Counted from the first letter of the stretch, positions 43,794 through 53,186 are shown. The stretch: 64,000 nt of DNA from Pantoea coffeiphila (GCF_016909495.1 NZ_JAFBFW010000003.1:62001-126000); one strand, 5' to 3'. Translations and numbers: made by a program. Notes: generated from the sequence alone by a model not told the origin.

Positions 43794-45059
43794 TCAGTTC
43801 TGGTGGTCAGGCAGCCGGTGTTTAACCACATCTAATAACAAATTCGCCCCGCGAATCAGTTCTTCTTCGGAGGTAAATTCCGCCGGGTTGTGGCTGATGC
43901 CGTCTTTGCTGGGGACAAAAATCATCGCCGCAGGGGCGATACGGGCGATCATCTGTGCATCGTGCCCGGCACCGGAGGTCATACGGCGATAGCTCAGGCC
44001 AGCGCTTTCAGCGGATTGAATAATCTGCGCAACGATACCCTGGTCGAACATGACCGGCTGGAAGCGAACGAGCTGCTCGGAAGAAATTTGAACGCCTTCT
44101 TTTTCGGCCAGTGCAGCAAGGAAATCTTTCAGCTTCTGTTCAGCGGCTTGTAAGCGCGCTTCATCCGGGTCGCGCAGGTCGACGGTGAACCGGGCCAGGC
44201 GCGGGATAACATTGATGACGTTCGGCTCAAAACGCATGCTGCCAATCGTCGCCAGCGTGGTGCCGTTTGCTGCAATGTCCCGCAGGAAAGTGATGACGCT
44301 TGCCGCCGCATACCCGGCATCATGTCGCAGGCGCGTCGGCGTGGTGCCCGCATGGTTGGCGGTGCCGGTAATGGTAATCTCCTGCCAGGAGATGCCCTGC
44401 AAATTCTCGACGGCACCAATCTGAATGCCTTCCGCTTCCAGAATCGGCCCCTGCTCAATATGCAGCTCAATATACTCGTGGGGGATAATCGCCCCTGGCT
44501 CCATCTCACCGGCATAGCCAATGCGTTCCAGCTCATCACCCAGGCGCGTGCCGTCCGTGCCGATGGTGTCCAGAATCGCCGCCAGCGGTGCGCCACCGGC
44601 ATAGACCAGCGATCCCATCATATCGGGCTGATAGCGGATGCCTTCTTCATTGGTAAATGCGGCCACGGTAATCGGGCGGGTAGGCTGGATGCCCGCCTGT
44701 CGAAACGCCCTGACCACCGCCAGGCCAGCCAGAACGCCATAGCAGCCATCGAACGCGCCGGCATTCACGACGGTATCGATATGCGAGCCGATCATCAGCG
44801 GGCGGCTGGCATCGCCCGGGGCGGATGAGATGGCAGGCAGCGTGCCGAAGATATTCCCAATCTTGTCCACTTGAATATCAAGGTCGAGTTCTTTCATCCA
44901 CTTGACCAGCAGATCTCTGCCACGCTTTTCATCATCGGTTAAGGCTGCCCGGGTACGGCCGCCGTTAATCGTATCCGCCCCTGTTTCACCCAGTTCGTTA
45001 ATTTGGGAAATAAGCCGTTTCCCGTCAAGAATGAGCGAGTGATTATGTTGCTGTTGCAT
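43794..45059 (-). CDS. N-carbamoyl-amino acid hydrolase / allantoate amidohydrolase family
   Basis: A 421-residue M20C-type enzyme. Motifs GSHIDTVVNAGAFDG, FTNEEGIRY, HIEQGP and SGAGHDAQ are complete, as is IFVPSKDGISHNPAEFT. The family removes carbamoyl or ureido groups and includes AllC and AmaB/HyuC. Beside a diaminopropionate lyase it probably decarbamoylates a diaminopropionate derivative; E. coli's yge cluster has a similar pairing. It lies 102 bases from dpaL. Confidence 0.88.
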   Translation of the reverse strand: MQQQHNHSLILDGKRLISQINELGETGADTINGGRTRAALTDDEKRGRDLLVKWMKELDLDIQVDKIGNIFGTLPAISSAPGDASRPLMIGSHIDTVVNAGAFDGCYGVLAGLAVVRAFRQAGIQPTRPITVAAFTNEEGIRYQPDMMGSLVYAGGAPLAAILDTIGTDGTRLGDELERIGYAGEMEPGAIIPHEYIELHIEQGPILEAEGIQIGAVENLQGISWQEITITGTANHAGTTPTRLRHDAGYAAASVITFLRDIAANGTTLATIGSMRFEPNVINVIPRLARFTVDLRDPDEARLQAAEQKLKDFLAALAEKEGVQISSEQLVRFQPVMFDQGIVAQIIQSAESAGLSYRRMTSGAGHDAQMIARIAPAAMIFVPSKDGISHNPAEFTSEEELIRGANLLLDVVKHRLPDHQN

Positions 45060-45161
45060 AATAATCTTCCTCTTATATCGGTCATTAAAATAAAGACATG
45101 CTCAGGGATATCTCGCCTGAATGAGATAATAAATAGTTATCTTGATATATATCGGTAATAA

Positions 45162-46349
45162 TTAAAGCGGCCAGGCACCGTTCCAGACAATATCCCGGTA
45201 GCGATCTTCGTTAGTATCACCCTCGGTACTGAAAATAAGAATTGTCGCCTCTTCATTAATTCCAAGGCGCTCTTTTGCATCCCGAACGTCTTGATCCGAT
45301 GACGTGGCCAGTGCGTATAGCAAACCGGCATTAATCGCCCCGGATTCACCGCTGATAATCTGCGGGTCACCCTTCAGCGGATTGCCCAGCAGGCGCATAC
45401 CGGTAGCCGAGACGGAATCTTTCACCCTGACAAAGGCGTTACCGCAGTTGCGCAGCACTCCCCAGGTCACCGGGTTGACTTCACCGCAGGCCAGACCGGC
45501 CATGATGGAGTTCAGCGATCCCCCAACCGCGACCCGTTCGCCGCTCGCCGAGGAAATGGATTGATACAGGCAATCCGCGGTATCAGGTTCGGAAATCATT
45601 GAACAGAATCGATCCGCACCATACAGACTGGCGAAAAAGCCCAGCACGCCGCCGGCCATGGCTCCGACCCCGGCCTGTAGCATGATATGCGTTGGCGCTT
45701 CGACGCCGAGAGCGTGAAGCTGCGCGGCGGCTTCGGCAGCCATTGTGGTGTAGCCCTGCGAGATCCAGGTGGGGATCTGCTCATAGCCTTCCCAGGCCGT
45801 GTCCTGCACCAGCGTCCAGCCCTGCTCTTCAGCGGTTTTCGACGCCAGGCGGACGGTATCATCGTAGTTGCAGTCGGTGACAATACACTCCGCGCCCAGC
45901 CCTTTAATGCGATTTACGCTGGCAGCAGCGGCACCTTTGGGCATAAATACCACGGCCTTCTGGCCCATCTCTCTGGCCGCCCACGCCACGCCTGTCCCAT
46001 GGTTTCCGGCGGTGGCTGTCGTAAAGGTTAAGGGCTGCGGGAGCTGCTGAGACACTTTACTGAAATCAATGTCGGCGATGCTGAGATCCAGCTTCTCTGC
46101 AAGCAGTTTGCCCAGTGCATAGGAGCCGCCGAGCACTTTAAAGGCGTTGAGGCCGAAGCGTTTGGACTCGTCCTTGACATAAATCGCCTTCACCCCCAGC
46201 TTTGCAGCCAGCTTATCCAGAGAAACAAGCGGCGTTTCCGCGTATCCGGGGATCTTCGCGTGGAAGCGATGCGCTTCTTCAGCAATCGCCACGGTAAAAA
46301 GCGGATCGGCTTCACCGTTATAGAACGGGTTTTCTGTAATGCGCAACAT
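45162..46349 (-). CDS. dpaL: Diaminopropionate ammonia-lyase
   Basis: A 395-residue PLP enzyme matching YgeX/DpaL: Lys71 in LNAFKVLGG is the Schiff-base lysine, TATAGNHGTGVAW is the phosphate loop, and SGESGAINAGLLYAL follows. It converts 2,3-diaminopropionate to pyruvate and two ammonia. It is 30 bases after the RidA gene, which detoxifies the 2-aminoacrylate intermediates released by such lyases. The operon context supports catabolic use of diaminopropionate or conjugates of it. Confidence 0.92.
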   Translation of the reverse strand: MLRITENPFYNGEADPLFTVAIAEEAHRFHAKIPGYAETPLVSLDKLAAKLGVKAIYVKDESKRFGLNAFKVLGGSYALGKLLAEKLDLSIADIDFSKVSQQLPQPLTFTTATAGNHGTGVAWAAREMGQKAVVFMPKGAAAASVNRIKGLGAECIVTDCNYDDTVRLASKTAEEQGWTLVQDTAWEGYEQIPTWISQGYTTMAAEAAAQLHALGVEAPTHIMLQAGVGAMAGGVLGFFASLYGADRFCSMISEPDTADCLYQSISSASGERVAVGGSLNSIMAGLACGEVNPVTWGVLRNCGNAFVRVKDSVSATGMRLLGNPLKGDPQIISGESGAINAGLLYALATSSDQDVRDAKERLGINEEATILIFSTEGDTNEDRYRDIVWNGAWPL

Positions 46350-46379
46350 GCGGATTCCTCTCAGGAACGTAGCCTGAAC

Positions 46380-46763
46380 TCAGATCTTATGGGCAATCGC
46401 TTCGACTTCGACCAGGGCATCTTTCGGTAATTTTGCGGCCTGAATGCACGAGCGGGCTGGCGCATTCTCCGTACCGAAAAAGTCGGTGTAAATGGCGTTA
46501 AATTCCGCGAAATCATCCATGTTTGCCAGGAAGCAGGTGGTTTTAATCACCGAATTTAACGATGCGCCGCTTTGTTCCAGCACCGCCTGGACATTCAACA
46601 GCGACTGGCGCGTTTGCTCTTTGATTCCCCCTGGCGGAAATGTGGCGGTGGCCGGATCGATCGGCAGCTGGCCGGAGGTAAACACCAGATCGCCATAGGA
46701 AACACCCTGGGAATAGGGGCCAATCGCTGCGGGGGCCTTATTGGTGAAAATGGACTGTTTCAT
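46380..46763 (-). CDS. RidA-family enamine/imine deaminase
   Basis: A 127-residue RidA/YjgF protein. YSQGVSYGDLVFTSGQLP and PARSCIQAAKLPKDALVEVEAIA (in outline) contain the Arg and Glu of the active site. It hydrolyses reactive 2-aminoacrylate to pyruvate. It lies between the regulator gene (4 bases) and dpaL, so it is dedicated to this operon. Confidence 0.93.
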   Translation of the reverse strand: MKQSIFTNKAPAAIGPYSQGVSYGDLVFTSGQLPIDPATATFPPGGIKEQTRQSLLNVQAVLEQSGASLNSVIKTTCFLANMDDFAEFNAIYTDFFGTENAPARSCIQAAKLPKDALVEVEAIAHKI

Positions 46764-46767
46764 TCGA

Positions 46768-47472
46768 TTACTCCTTTTCGATATGCGTGGATTTAAATTC
46801 TCTCAGGTATTTGTAAACCGCATGGCGGGAAATACCGAGCTGCTCTGCAACAATGCCGGCGGATTCTTTTAATTCAAAAATGCCGTTTTCAAAAAGCTGG
46901 AAGACAATCGACTTATTTCTTAATTTTTTATTAATCGACGCATCGCTATCCACGTCATTTATCGCTTTTTGCGTGGACTGGAAAATCACATCCTGAGAAT
47001 TGGTGCTGAAGTTTTCCATCACCACGGATAATGGCGAACTGTCAGGCATCAGCGTTTTAATCAGTTCGGGGAAGGGCACCGATAAATTAATATTCACGCA
47101 GAACAGCCCGATGGGTTTTTCCCCATCACCGGCTACTACGGAGGTGGTGGATTTAAGAATCTCGCCATTTTTATTGCGGGTAAAATAGCTTTTCGAGTTA
47201 ACTTCGCCGGTCTGCAAAAATTGCCGAAGCATTTTCAGCCCCATGTCGGTAATGGGGGAGCCGACGCCGCGTCCGGTGTGGTGCCCGTTGACGATCTTCA
47301 CCACGGACGTATCCAGATCTTCAAAAGAGTGCAGAACGACTTCGCAGTGTGGCCCAATCAGATCGGCCACCATGTCGGCCAGGCGGTAGTAGGAGCGCAT
47401 GAATTCGCGATCTTTCACCGTTAGGTTCACCTTGAAATCTGAAAGGGACTGCAGGTTTTCATCAACATTCAT
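46768..47472 (-). CDS. YheO/DauR-type transcriptional regulator
   Basis: A 234-residue regulator with an N-terminal PAS-like YheO domain (YRLADMVADLIGPHCEVVLHSF) and a C-terminal helix-turn-helix (SAGIVAEQLGISRHAVYKYLREF), each quoted in part. ATG at 47472 chosen; the frame extends 14 codons to a TTG. It is the first gene of the dpaL operon and divergent from the NCS2 permease gene, so it probably controls both. Confidence 0.85.
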   Translation of the reverse strand: MNVDENLQSLSDFKVNLTVKDREFMRSYYRLADMVADLIGPHCEVVLHSFEDLDTSVVKIVNGHHTGRGVGSPITDMGLKMLRQFLQTGEVNSKSYFTRNKNGEILKSTTSVVAGDGEKPIGLFCVNINLSVPFPELIKTLMPDSSPLSVVMENFSTNSQDVIFQSTQKAINDVDSDASINKKLRNKSIVFQLFENGIFELKESAGIVAEQLGISRHAVYKYLREFKSTHIEKE

Positions 47473-47860
47473 AGTCAGTTCACTTTTGTAATCGATATGG
47501 GAATGATTTGACAACGAAGCCCCTACAAAATCAACTAAAATTAACTGATGGTTGTTGGGTAGATATGCGTTAAATTCTCATTAAAATCAGTTATAACATA
47601 GTGTTAGTTAATAATATTGATTTTCGTATTCAAGCTGTGGATCACAATTATTAACTATTGTCGGGTGGATTCTGGCTATCCCACTCAACTTTCAAGTCAA
47701 CATAATGTAACTTTGTGGTGTGGTATGTCGGATGCATCCGCCCGTACAACAGAGACGGGCACTGCTTTTATTGGTTAAAGTCACTGACCCTTTTCATAAA
47801 CAATAGTGGCTAATAGTGAACAGGTAGCGACGTCGTTTTTTATCTATCAGGTTGAATACA
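47473..47860. other. Divergent promoter region, dpaL operon / NCS2 permease
   Basis: A 388-base non-coding region. The left half is AT-rich with promoter-like sequence; the right half contains a hairpin with a T-rich tail 90 bases before the permease start. No gene is supported. Confidence 0.55.
47740..47770 (+). terminator. Hairpin with T-rich tail in the leader of the NCS2 permease gene
   Basis: GCCCGT and ACGGGC arms around a 9-base loop, followed by ACTGCTTTTATT. It resembles a weak intrinsic terminator in the leader and might mediate attenuation, or simply end antisense or upstream transcription. Confidence 0.4.
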
Positions 47861-49162
47861 ATGATTAATATACGTTTTTCCCGAAATGACGGGTTATCCG
47901 GCCTGCAGTGGTTCTTTTTTATTTTCTGTAATACGGTGGTGATACCGCCCACGCTCAAATCCGTTTTTCATCTCTCCCCTGAAGAGACCTACCTCATCGC
48001 GCAATACTCATTCCTCGGGGCGGCGGCGGCCTGTATTGCTCAGGTCTGCTTTGGCCATCGGCGGGCGATTATGGAAGGGCCGGGAGGGCTGTGGTGGGCA
48101 ACCATTCTGAGCGTAACCTATGCCGAATCGTCTCAGGGAACGCCGCTGGGCGATATTGCAATGAGCTTTTGCATCGGGATCGCCATTGCCGGAGCAATGA
48201 CCATACTGATTGGTCTGACCGGATTTGGCCGCGTGCTGTCCGGCTTTTTTACGCCGCCGGTGATGGTGGTGTTTATGTTTTTACTGGGTGCACAGCTGGT
48301 CAGCATCTTTTTCAAGGGCATGCTCGGCATCCCGTTTGGGCTGGCTAACGAAGTCGCAACCATTCACTGGCATACGGTGCCGGTGGCCTTCCTGACGGTG
48401 ATGCTGATCGTGTCAGGTATCGTTTTTTTACCCCAGCGTTTCGCGCGTTATGCCGTGCTGGTTGGGGTCGTTGCTGGCTGGTTGATCTTTTCTCTGCTCT
48501 ACGGTGCCGAGGAGGCATTACCCACTGACGTAAGCTGGCGGCTGTTTATTCCGCACGGCGATTTTCATCTTCGTTCCGGGATTATTTTTATCTGCGTGCT
48601 GCTGGGGATTGTGAATGCATCCAATACCTTTGGGGCGCTGCGCGGTACGGATAATCTGTATACCGACCGGCCGGAGCGGGGGGATATCTATCGCCGAAGT
48701 TTTATCACTACGGGTTTCTTTACCCTGCTGTTTGCTCCGCTCGGCACCGTGCCTTTTAGCCCGTTTGTTTCCTCGATTGGCTTACTGACCCAAACCGGAG
48801 ATTCAAGCCGACGGTCTTTCCTGATTGGCAGCATACTGTTTTTAATCGTGGCGCTGACGCCCGATCTCATCCGCTTTTTTAACGCCATTCCTCTGCCGGT
48901 CAGCAGCGCAGCCATGATGGTCTCCTATCTGCCTTTGCTGTGGTCATCATTCTATTTCCTTTCTCAGACCTCGCTGAATCCGCGGAATATCTACCGGATT
49001 GCCTTGCCGATTTTCTCCGGGCTGTTCCTCCTCGCGCTGCCGCCGGCTTATCTGCAGAATGTGCCGGTGCTGATTCGCCCGCTGCTGGGAAATGGTTTGC
49101 TGATGGGCATCATCATGGTGCTGGTTCTGGAAAGGCTGGTACCCTGGGAACGTGTGAAGTAG
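47861..49162 (+). CDS. NCS2-family permease, YbbY-like
   Basis: A 433-residue membrane transporter, closely following E. coli YbbY throughout (SGLQWFFFIFCNTVVIPPT, GHRRAIMEGPGGLWW, SPFVSSIGLLTQTGD). NCS2 proteins carry purines, pyrimidines or urate. ATG at 47861 chosen; a TTG 3 codons upstream is possible. Its divergence from a ureido/diaminopropionate operon hints at transport of a ureide or purine breakdown product, but YbbY's substrate is itself unproven here. Confidence 0.87.
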   Translation: MINIRFSRNDGLSGLQWFFFIFCNTVVIPPTLKSVFHLSPEETYLIAQYSFLGAAAACIAQVCFGHRRAIMEGPGGLWWATILSVTYAESSQGTPLGDIAMSFCIGIAIAGAMTILIGLTGFGRVLSGFFTPPVMVVFMFLLGAQLVSIFFKGMLGIPFGLANEVATIHWHTVPVAFLTVMLIVSGIVFLPQRFARYAVLVGVVAGWLIFSLLYGAEEALPTDVSWRLFIPHGDFHLRSGIIFICVLLGIVNASNTFGALRGTDNLYTDRPERGDIYRRSFITTGFFTLLFAPLGTVPFSPFVSSIGLLTQTGDSSRRSFLIGSILFLIVALTPDLIRFFNAIPLPVSSAAMMVSYLPLLWSSFYFLSQTSLNPRNIYRIALPIFSGLFLLALPPAYLQNVPVLIRPLLGNGLLMGIIMVLVLERLVPWERVK

Positions 49163-49167
49163 GCCAT

Positions 49168-49201
49168 CGTGCCGTGGGGCATCAAATGTGGCCACGGCAC
49201 G
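49168..49201. terminator. Bidirectional hairpin between convergent permease and LacI genes
   Basis: CGTGCCGTGG and CCACGGCACG form a perfect 10-bp stem with a 14-base loop, 5 bases after the permease stop and 25 bases past the end of the opposing lacI-type gene. No long T tract on either side. Confidence 0.55.
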
Positions 49202-49226
49202 GTGCTTCATCGCCCTTTGAGAAGGA

Positions 49227-50222
49227 TTACAGCGAGTCGCGCAGCAGCAGCGGACTGTTGACCTTAATCGTGTCGCAGTGGCTGTTGCCGTTGATGATGT
49301 GCAGTGCGCTGAGGCGGCCAATATCGTAGTGCGGCAGCTGCACGGTGGAAAGAGGCGGAAGAAACAGATCGCCGATGCCCACCATATTGTCGTAGCCCAG
49401 CACCGCCACATCCTGCGGGATGCGGATGCCCTGGCCCAGCAGGGTTTGATACACCATAAAAGCGATACGATCGTTGCCGCAGATAACGGAATCAAACTGC
49501 GGTTTTCCCTGCTGAATATTCGCCAGTACCATGCCGGGAATGTCGCGGTAGTGCTCGTCGCCGCTGGTCATATACAGATGGGTAAAGGCGTCCGGGTTGA
49601 TGTTCTGCTCGCGGCAGGCGCGTTCCAGGCCGCTGCGGCGGCGGTGGCTGGCCACGCGCTGCTCGGGCAGATGCAGGCACAGCGGCTGGCGATAACCGGC
49701 CTCCAGCAGCGCCCGCGTGCCCGCGTACTGGCCCTCTTCATCGTCAGGAATAAAGCTGGCCAGCGGGGCATTGCTGCTTTCGCAGTTGGCCAGCACGCAG
49801 GGCAGGGTAAGCAGTTTTTTCGGCACCTGTACGTGGCGCAGACCCATGGTGGTATAGATCACCCCCGCAGGACGGTGCGACAGCAGCAGATTCATAATGT
49901 CATCGACGTTGTCGTGCTCGAACATATTGATCACGAAGCTGTGCCAGCCGTGGGCGCGGGCCGTTTCTTCAATCGCCAGCGCGATATCAACGGAGAAGGG
50001 CGTGGTCACCGTATCCAGCGCCAGCACGCCGATCGCATTGGGCGTGGCGCGCGCGCCGCGGACTTTTTTCGCCGACAGATCGGGCACGTAGTTCAGCTGC
50101 TTAATGGCCGCCTGAACGTGTTCCAGCGTTTCCGGCCGAAGCCGCTCGGGCGTGTTGATGGCGCGCGACACGGTCATCAGGGAGACGTTTGCCAGTTTTG
50201 CCACGTCCTTTAGTGAAGACAT
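49227..50222 (-). CDS. LacI-family repressor of the beta-fructoside operon
   Basis: A 331-residue LacI-type repressor: helix-turn-helix LKDVAKLANVSLMTVSRAI, hinge DLSAKKVRGARA, then effector domain. It is divergent from the permease/GH32/porin operon, and two AACGTT-centred operators lie in the 234-base gap. It most likely responds to sucrose, fructose or a fructooligosaccharide. Confidence 0.9.
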   Translation of the reverse strand: MSSLKDVAKLANVSLMTVSRAINTPERLRPETLEHVQAAIKQLNYVPDLSAKKVRGARATPNAIGVLALDTVTTPFSVDIALAIEETARAHGWHSFVINMFEHDNVDDIMNLLLSHRPAGVIYTTMGLRHVQVPKKLLTLPCVLANCESSNAPLASFIPDDEEGQYAGTRALLEAGYRQPLCLHLPEQRVASHRRRSGLERACREQNINPDAFTHLYMTSGDEHYRDIPGMVLANIQQGKPQFDSVICGNDRIAFMVYQTLLGQGIRIPQDVAVLGYDNMVGIGDLFLPPLSTVQLPHYDIGRLSALHIINGNSHCDTIKVNSPLLLRDSL

Positions 50223-50347
50223 TGTTTTATCCCTGCGATAATCGAATTAACTCGTTGATGTATAAAATACTACGCTATTCCAGGCGCATGCGTACCGGCT
50301 TCAGGCGGATCGGCACATAAATTTGATCCAGCTCTCATAACTGCAAT

Positions 50348-50359
50348 GTTAACGTTAAC
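50348..50359. promoter_or_regulatory. LacI-type operator, upstream copy
   Basis: GTTAACGTTAAC is a perfect 12-base palindrome with central CG, in the gap between the repressor gene and the permease gene. Confidence 0.8.
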
Positions 50360-50410
50360 TCGTGTGATTAACATCATATAGTGAAAGCAATCCGCATGAA
50401 TAGTTCATTT

Positions 50411-50423
50411 GGTTAACGTTACC
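50411..50423. promoter_or_regulatory. LacI-type operator, downstream copy
   Basis: GGTTAACGTTACC shares the TAACGTTA core with the other copy, with its centre 64 bases away, about six helical turns. It lies 33 bases before the permease start, where it would block the promoter or early transcript. Confidence 0.78.
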
Positions 50424-50456
50424 ATTTGCGGCATACCTTCCCTGGAGTTTGCCGTT

Positions 50457-51695
50457 ATGAAACAACAACACTCTCATAATTATTTGATTCTTAGCGCACT
50501 TTTGTTTTTTTTCTTTGTGACCTGGTCTTCATCCAGCTCGCTGCTGTCGATCTGGCTGCATCAGGAAGTCGGCCTGAAGGCAGCGGATACCGGGATTATC
50601 TTTTCGGTGCTGTCGGTTTCTGCGCTGTTTGCCCAGGTCTGTTATGGCTTTATTCAGGACAAACTGGGGCTGAGAAAGAACCTGCTGTGGGTGATCACTC
50701 TGATGCTGATCCTCTCCGGCCCGGCCTATATGCTGTTTGGCTACCTGCTGAAAATTAACATTCTGCTCGGCAGTATTTTCGGCGGCTTCTTTATCGGCCT
50801 GACCTTCAACGGCGGGATCGGCGTGCTGGAAAGCTACACCGAACGCGCCGCGCGGCGTGACGGCTTCGAGTTTGGCCGCGCCAGAATGTGGGGCTCGCTG
50901 GGCTGGGCGGTGGCGACCTTCTTCGCCGGTCTGCTGTTTAACCTCAATCCGCATCTGAACTTTATGGCCGCTTCCGTTTCCGGGCTGGTGTTCTTCTGGC
51001 TGCTGACCCGGCTGAAAGTTTCCCTCCCGGCGGGGACGTCAGAACAGGGCGTACCGGCCAGCAGGATCTCCCTCGACGATGCGCTGCGCCTGCTGACGCT
51101 ACCGCGCTTCTGGGCGCTGGTGTTCTTTGTGATCGGCACCTGTATTTACGGCGTTTACGACCAGCAGTTCCCGGTCTACTTCGCCTCGCAGTTCCCGACG
51201 CTGCGGGAAGGTAACGCCATGTTTGGCTATCTGAACTCGTTCCAGGTGTTTCTTGAAGCGGCGGGCATGTTCTGCGCCCCGTGGCTGGTTAACCGTATCG
51301 GTGCCAAGAACGGCCTGATCTTCGCCGGGATGGTGATGGCGCTGCGCATGGTCGCTTCCGGGCTGGTGGAAGGGCCGCTGCTGATCTCCATTACCAAGCT
51401 GCTGCACGCGGTGGAACTGCCGATCCTGCTGGTGGCCATCTTCAAATACAACAGCCTGAATTTTGATAAGCGTTTGTCTTCCACCCTCTACCTGGTGGGC
51501 TTTGCCTGCACCAGTTCGGTGATCGGCACCGTGCTGTCGCCGCTGGCCGGATTCAGCTACGAGAAGTTCGGCTTCGCGCAGTCGTATCTGATCATGGGCA
51601 TCATGGTGTTCTGCACCACCTTTATCTCCATCTTCCTTTTACGCTCCAACGGCACGCCGACAGAGCACTCTTTTCCGCAGCCCAATGCGGTTTAA
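50457..51695 (+). CDS. LacY/CscB-family sugar:proton symporter
   Basis: A 412-residue permease of the oligosaccharide:H+ symporter family, with twelve hydrophobic segments. YGFIQDKLGLRKNLLW, GRARMWGSLGWA, FGYLNSFQVFLEA and FDKRLSSTLYLVGF follow the pattern of CscB (sucrose) and relatives. The open frame begins 16 codons earlier, but those codons cover the operator, so I use ATG at 50457. It should take up sucrose or short fructooligosaccharides into the cytosol for the GH32 enzyme encoded next. Confidence 0.88.
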   Translation: MKQQHSHNYLILSALLFFFFVTWSSSSSLLSIWLHQEVGLKAADTGIIFSVLSVSALFAQVCYGFIQDKLGLRKNLLWVITLMLILSGPAYMLFGYLLKINILLGSIFGGFFIGLTFNGGIGVLESYTERAARRDGFEFGRARMWGSLGWAVATFFAGLLFNLNPHLNFMAASVSGLVFFWLLTRLKVSLPAGTSEQGVPASRISLDDALRLLTLPRFWALVFFVIGTCIYGVYDQQFPVYFASQFPTLREGNAMFGYLNSFQVFLEAAGMFCAPWLVNRIGAKNGLIFAGMVMALRMVASGLVEGPLLISITKLLHAVELPILLVAIFKYNSLNFDKRLSSTLYLVGFACTSSVIGTVLSPLAGFSYEKFGFAQSYLIMGIMVFCTTFISIFLLRSNGTPTEHSFPQPNAV

Positions 51696-51714
51696 TTCAG
51701 CAAGAGTAAACATT

Positions 51715-53151
51715 ATGACGTCAATGTTAGAACAAGCGGAACAGACACTCGAAACAGCACAGGCTGAGGTGAATACGCGCTGGTATCCGCGCTATCACCT
51801 GGCTCCGCGCGCCGGGTGGATCAACGATCCAAATGGTCTGGTGTGGTTTGACGGTTGGTATCACGCGTTTTATCAGCACCATCCGTACTCCACGCAGTGG
51901 GGGCCGATGCACTGGGGGCATGCGCGCAGTAAAGACCTGGTTCACTGGGAACACCTGCCGGTGGCGCTGGCTCCCGAAGGGCCGGACGATAAAGACGGCT
52001 GCTTCTCCGGCTCTGCGGTGGTCAACGGCGATACGCTGGCGCTGATTTACACCGGGCACCGTTTTATCGGTGATGCGGGCAGCGACGACAACCTTTACCA
52101 GGTGCAGTGCCTGGCCACCAGCCGAGACGGCATTCACTTTGAACGCCACGGCATGGTGATCGACACCCCGCCGGGGCTGCATCATTTCCGCGATCCGAAG
52201 GTGTGGCGCGAGGGGGATGACTGGTTCATGATCGTCGGCGCTCGGGTGGGCGACATCGGCCAGGTGCGGCTATATCGCTCCGCCGATCTGCACCAGTGGC
52301 ACGATGAAGGCATCTTCGATGAAGCGGAAGCGGGCATGGGCTATATGTGGGAGTGCCCGGACGTCTTCACCCTTAACGGCAAGCGCGTGCTGATGTTTTC
52401 ACCGCAGGGCATCGCCGCCGACGGCTATCACAACCGTAACCTGTTCCAGAGCGGCTACCTGCTGGGCGACTGGCAGCCGGGGCAGCCGTTTGTGCGCGAC
52501 GGGGGCTTTGTGGAAATGGATCACGGCCACGATTTTTATGCCCCGCAGAGCTTCCTGACCCCGGACGGCCGCCGTATTGTGATCGCCTGGCTGGCGATGT
52601 GGGAGTCACCGATGCCGGAGCAGCAGGACGGCTGGTCCGGGATGCTCTCCCTGCCGCGTGAGGTCAGCCTCAGCGACGATAATCGCCTGCTGATGAAGCC
52701 TGCGGCGGAAGTGACCGCCCTGCGCGGCAGCCACTATCCGATTCCGGTGCAGCACCTGAAAAACCAGAAAGTGCCGGTACTGGCGAATGCTGAGGCGGTG
52801 GAAGTTGAACTCAAATGGGAACAGCATCCGGCAGCGGCGGAAGAATACGGTATTGCGCTGGGTGACGGGCTGCGCATTTACGTGGATAACCAGGCACAGC
52901 GGCTGGTGCTGGATCGCCGCTACCCGGAATTCGGCGTTGAGGGCAGCCGCAGTATCGCGCTGCCGACCGGCGGCATTCTCTCCCTGCGCCTGTTTATCGA
53001 TAGCTCCTCCGTAGAAGTATTCGTCAACGACGGCGAAGCCTGCCTGAGCAGCCGCATCTATCCGCGTGCTGACCAGCGCGATCTGCTGCTGTTCGCTAAT
53101 AACGGCAGCGCGGTATTAAAAGAGGGGGGATACTGGTCGCTGGATAAATAA
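51715..53151 (+). CDS. Cytoplasmic GH32 beta-fructofuranosidase (ScrB/CscA-like)
   Basis: A 478-residue GH32 enzyme without a signal peptide. The catalytic triad is clear: nucleophile Asp38 in WINDPNG, transition-state Asp160 in FRDPK and acid/base Glu213 in WECPD. A five-bladed propeller is followed by a C-terminal beta-sandwich (LFIDSSSVEVFVNDGE). It hydrolyses sucrose, sucrose-6-phosphate or short fructans; with a proton symporter and no PTS gene for it, the unphosphorylated sugar is more likely. 19 bases separate it from the permease stop. Confidence 0.9.
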   Translation: MTSMLEQAEQTLETAQAEVNTRWYPRYHLAPRAGWINDPNGLVWFDGWYHAFYQHHPYSTQWGPMHWGHARSKDLVHWEHLPVALAPEGPDDKDGCFSGSAVVNGDTLALIYTGHRFIGDAGSDDNLYQVQCLATSRDGIHFERHGMVIDTPPGLHHFRDPKVWREGDDWFMIVGARVGDIGQVRLYRSADLHQWHDEGIFDEAEAGMGYMWECPDVFTLNGKRVLMFSPQGIAADGYHNRNLFQSGYLLGDWQPGQPFVRDGGFVEMDHGHDFYAPQSFLTPDGRRIVIAWLAMWESPMPEQQDGWSGMLSLPREVSLSDDNRLLMKPAAEVTALRGSHYPIPVQHLKNQKVPVLANAEAVEVELKWEQHPAAAEEYGIALGDGLRIYVDNQAQRLVLDRRYPEFGVEGSRSIALPTGGILSLRLFIDSSSVEVFVNDGEACLSSRIYPRADQRDLLLFANNGSAVLKEGGYWSLDK

Positions 53152-53161
53152 TCTTACCTTA

Positions 53162-53186
53162 GCCGCAGTACATTCCGTATTGCGGC
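53162..53186 (+). promoter_or_regulatory. Intercistronic hairpin between GH32 and porin genes
   Basis: GCCGCA and TGCGGC arms with extra TA pairs inside, 10 bases after the GH32 stop, followed by CTTTACTG. It may partly terminate or protect the upstream message, uncoupling the porin segment. Confidence 0.45.
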
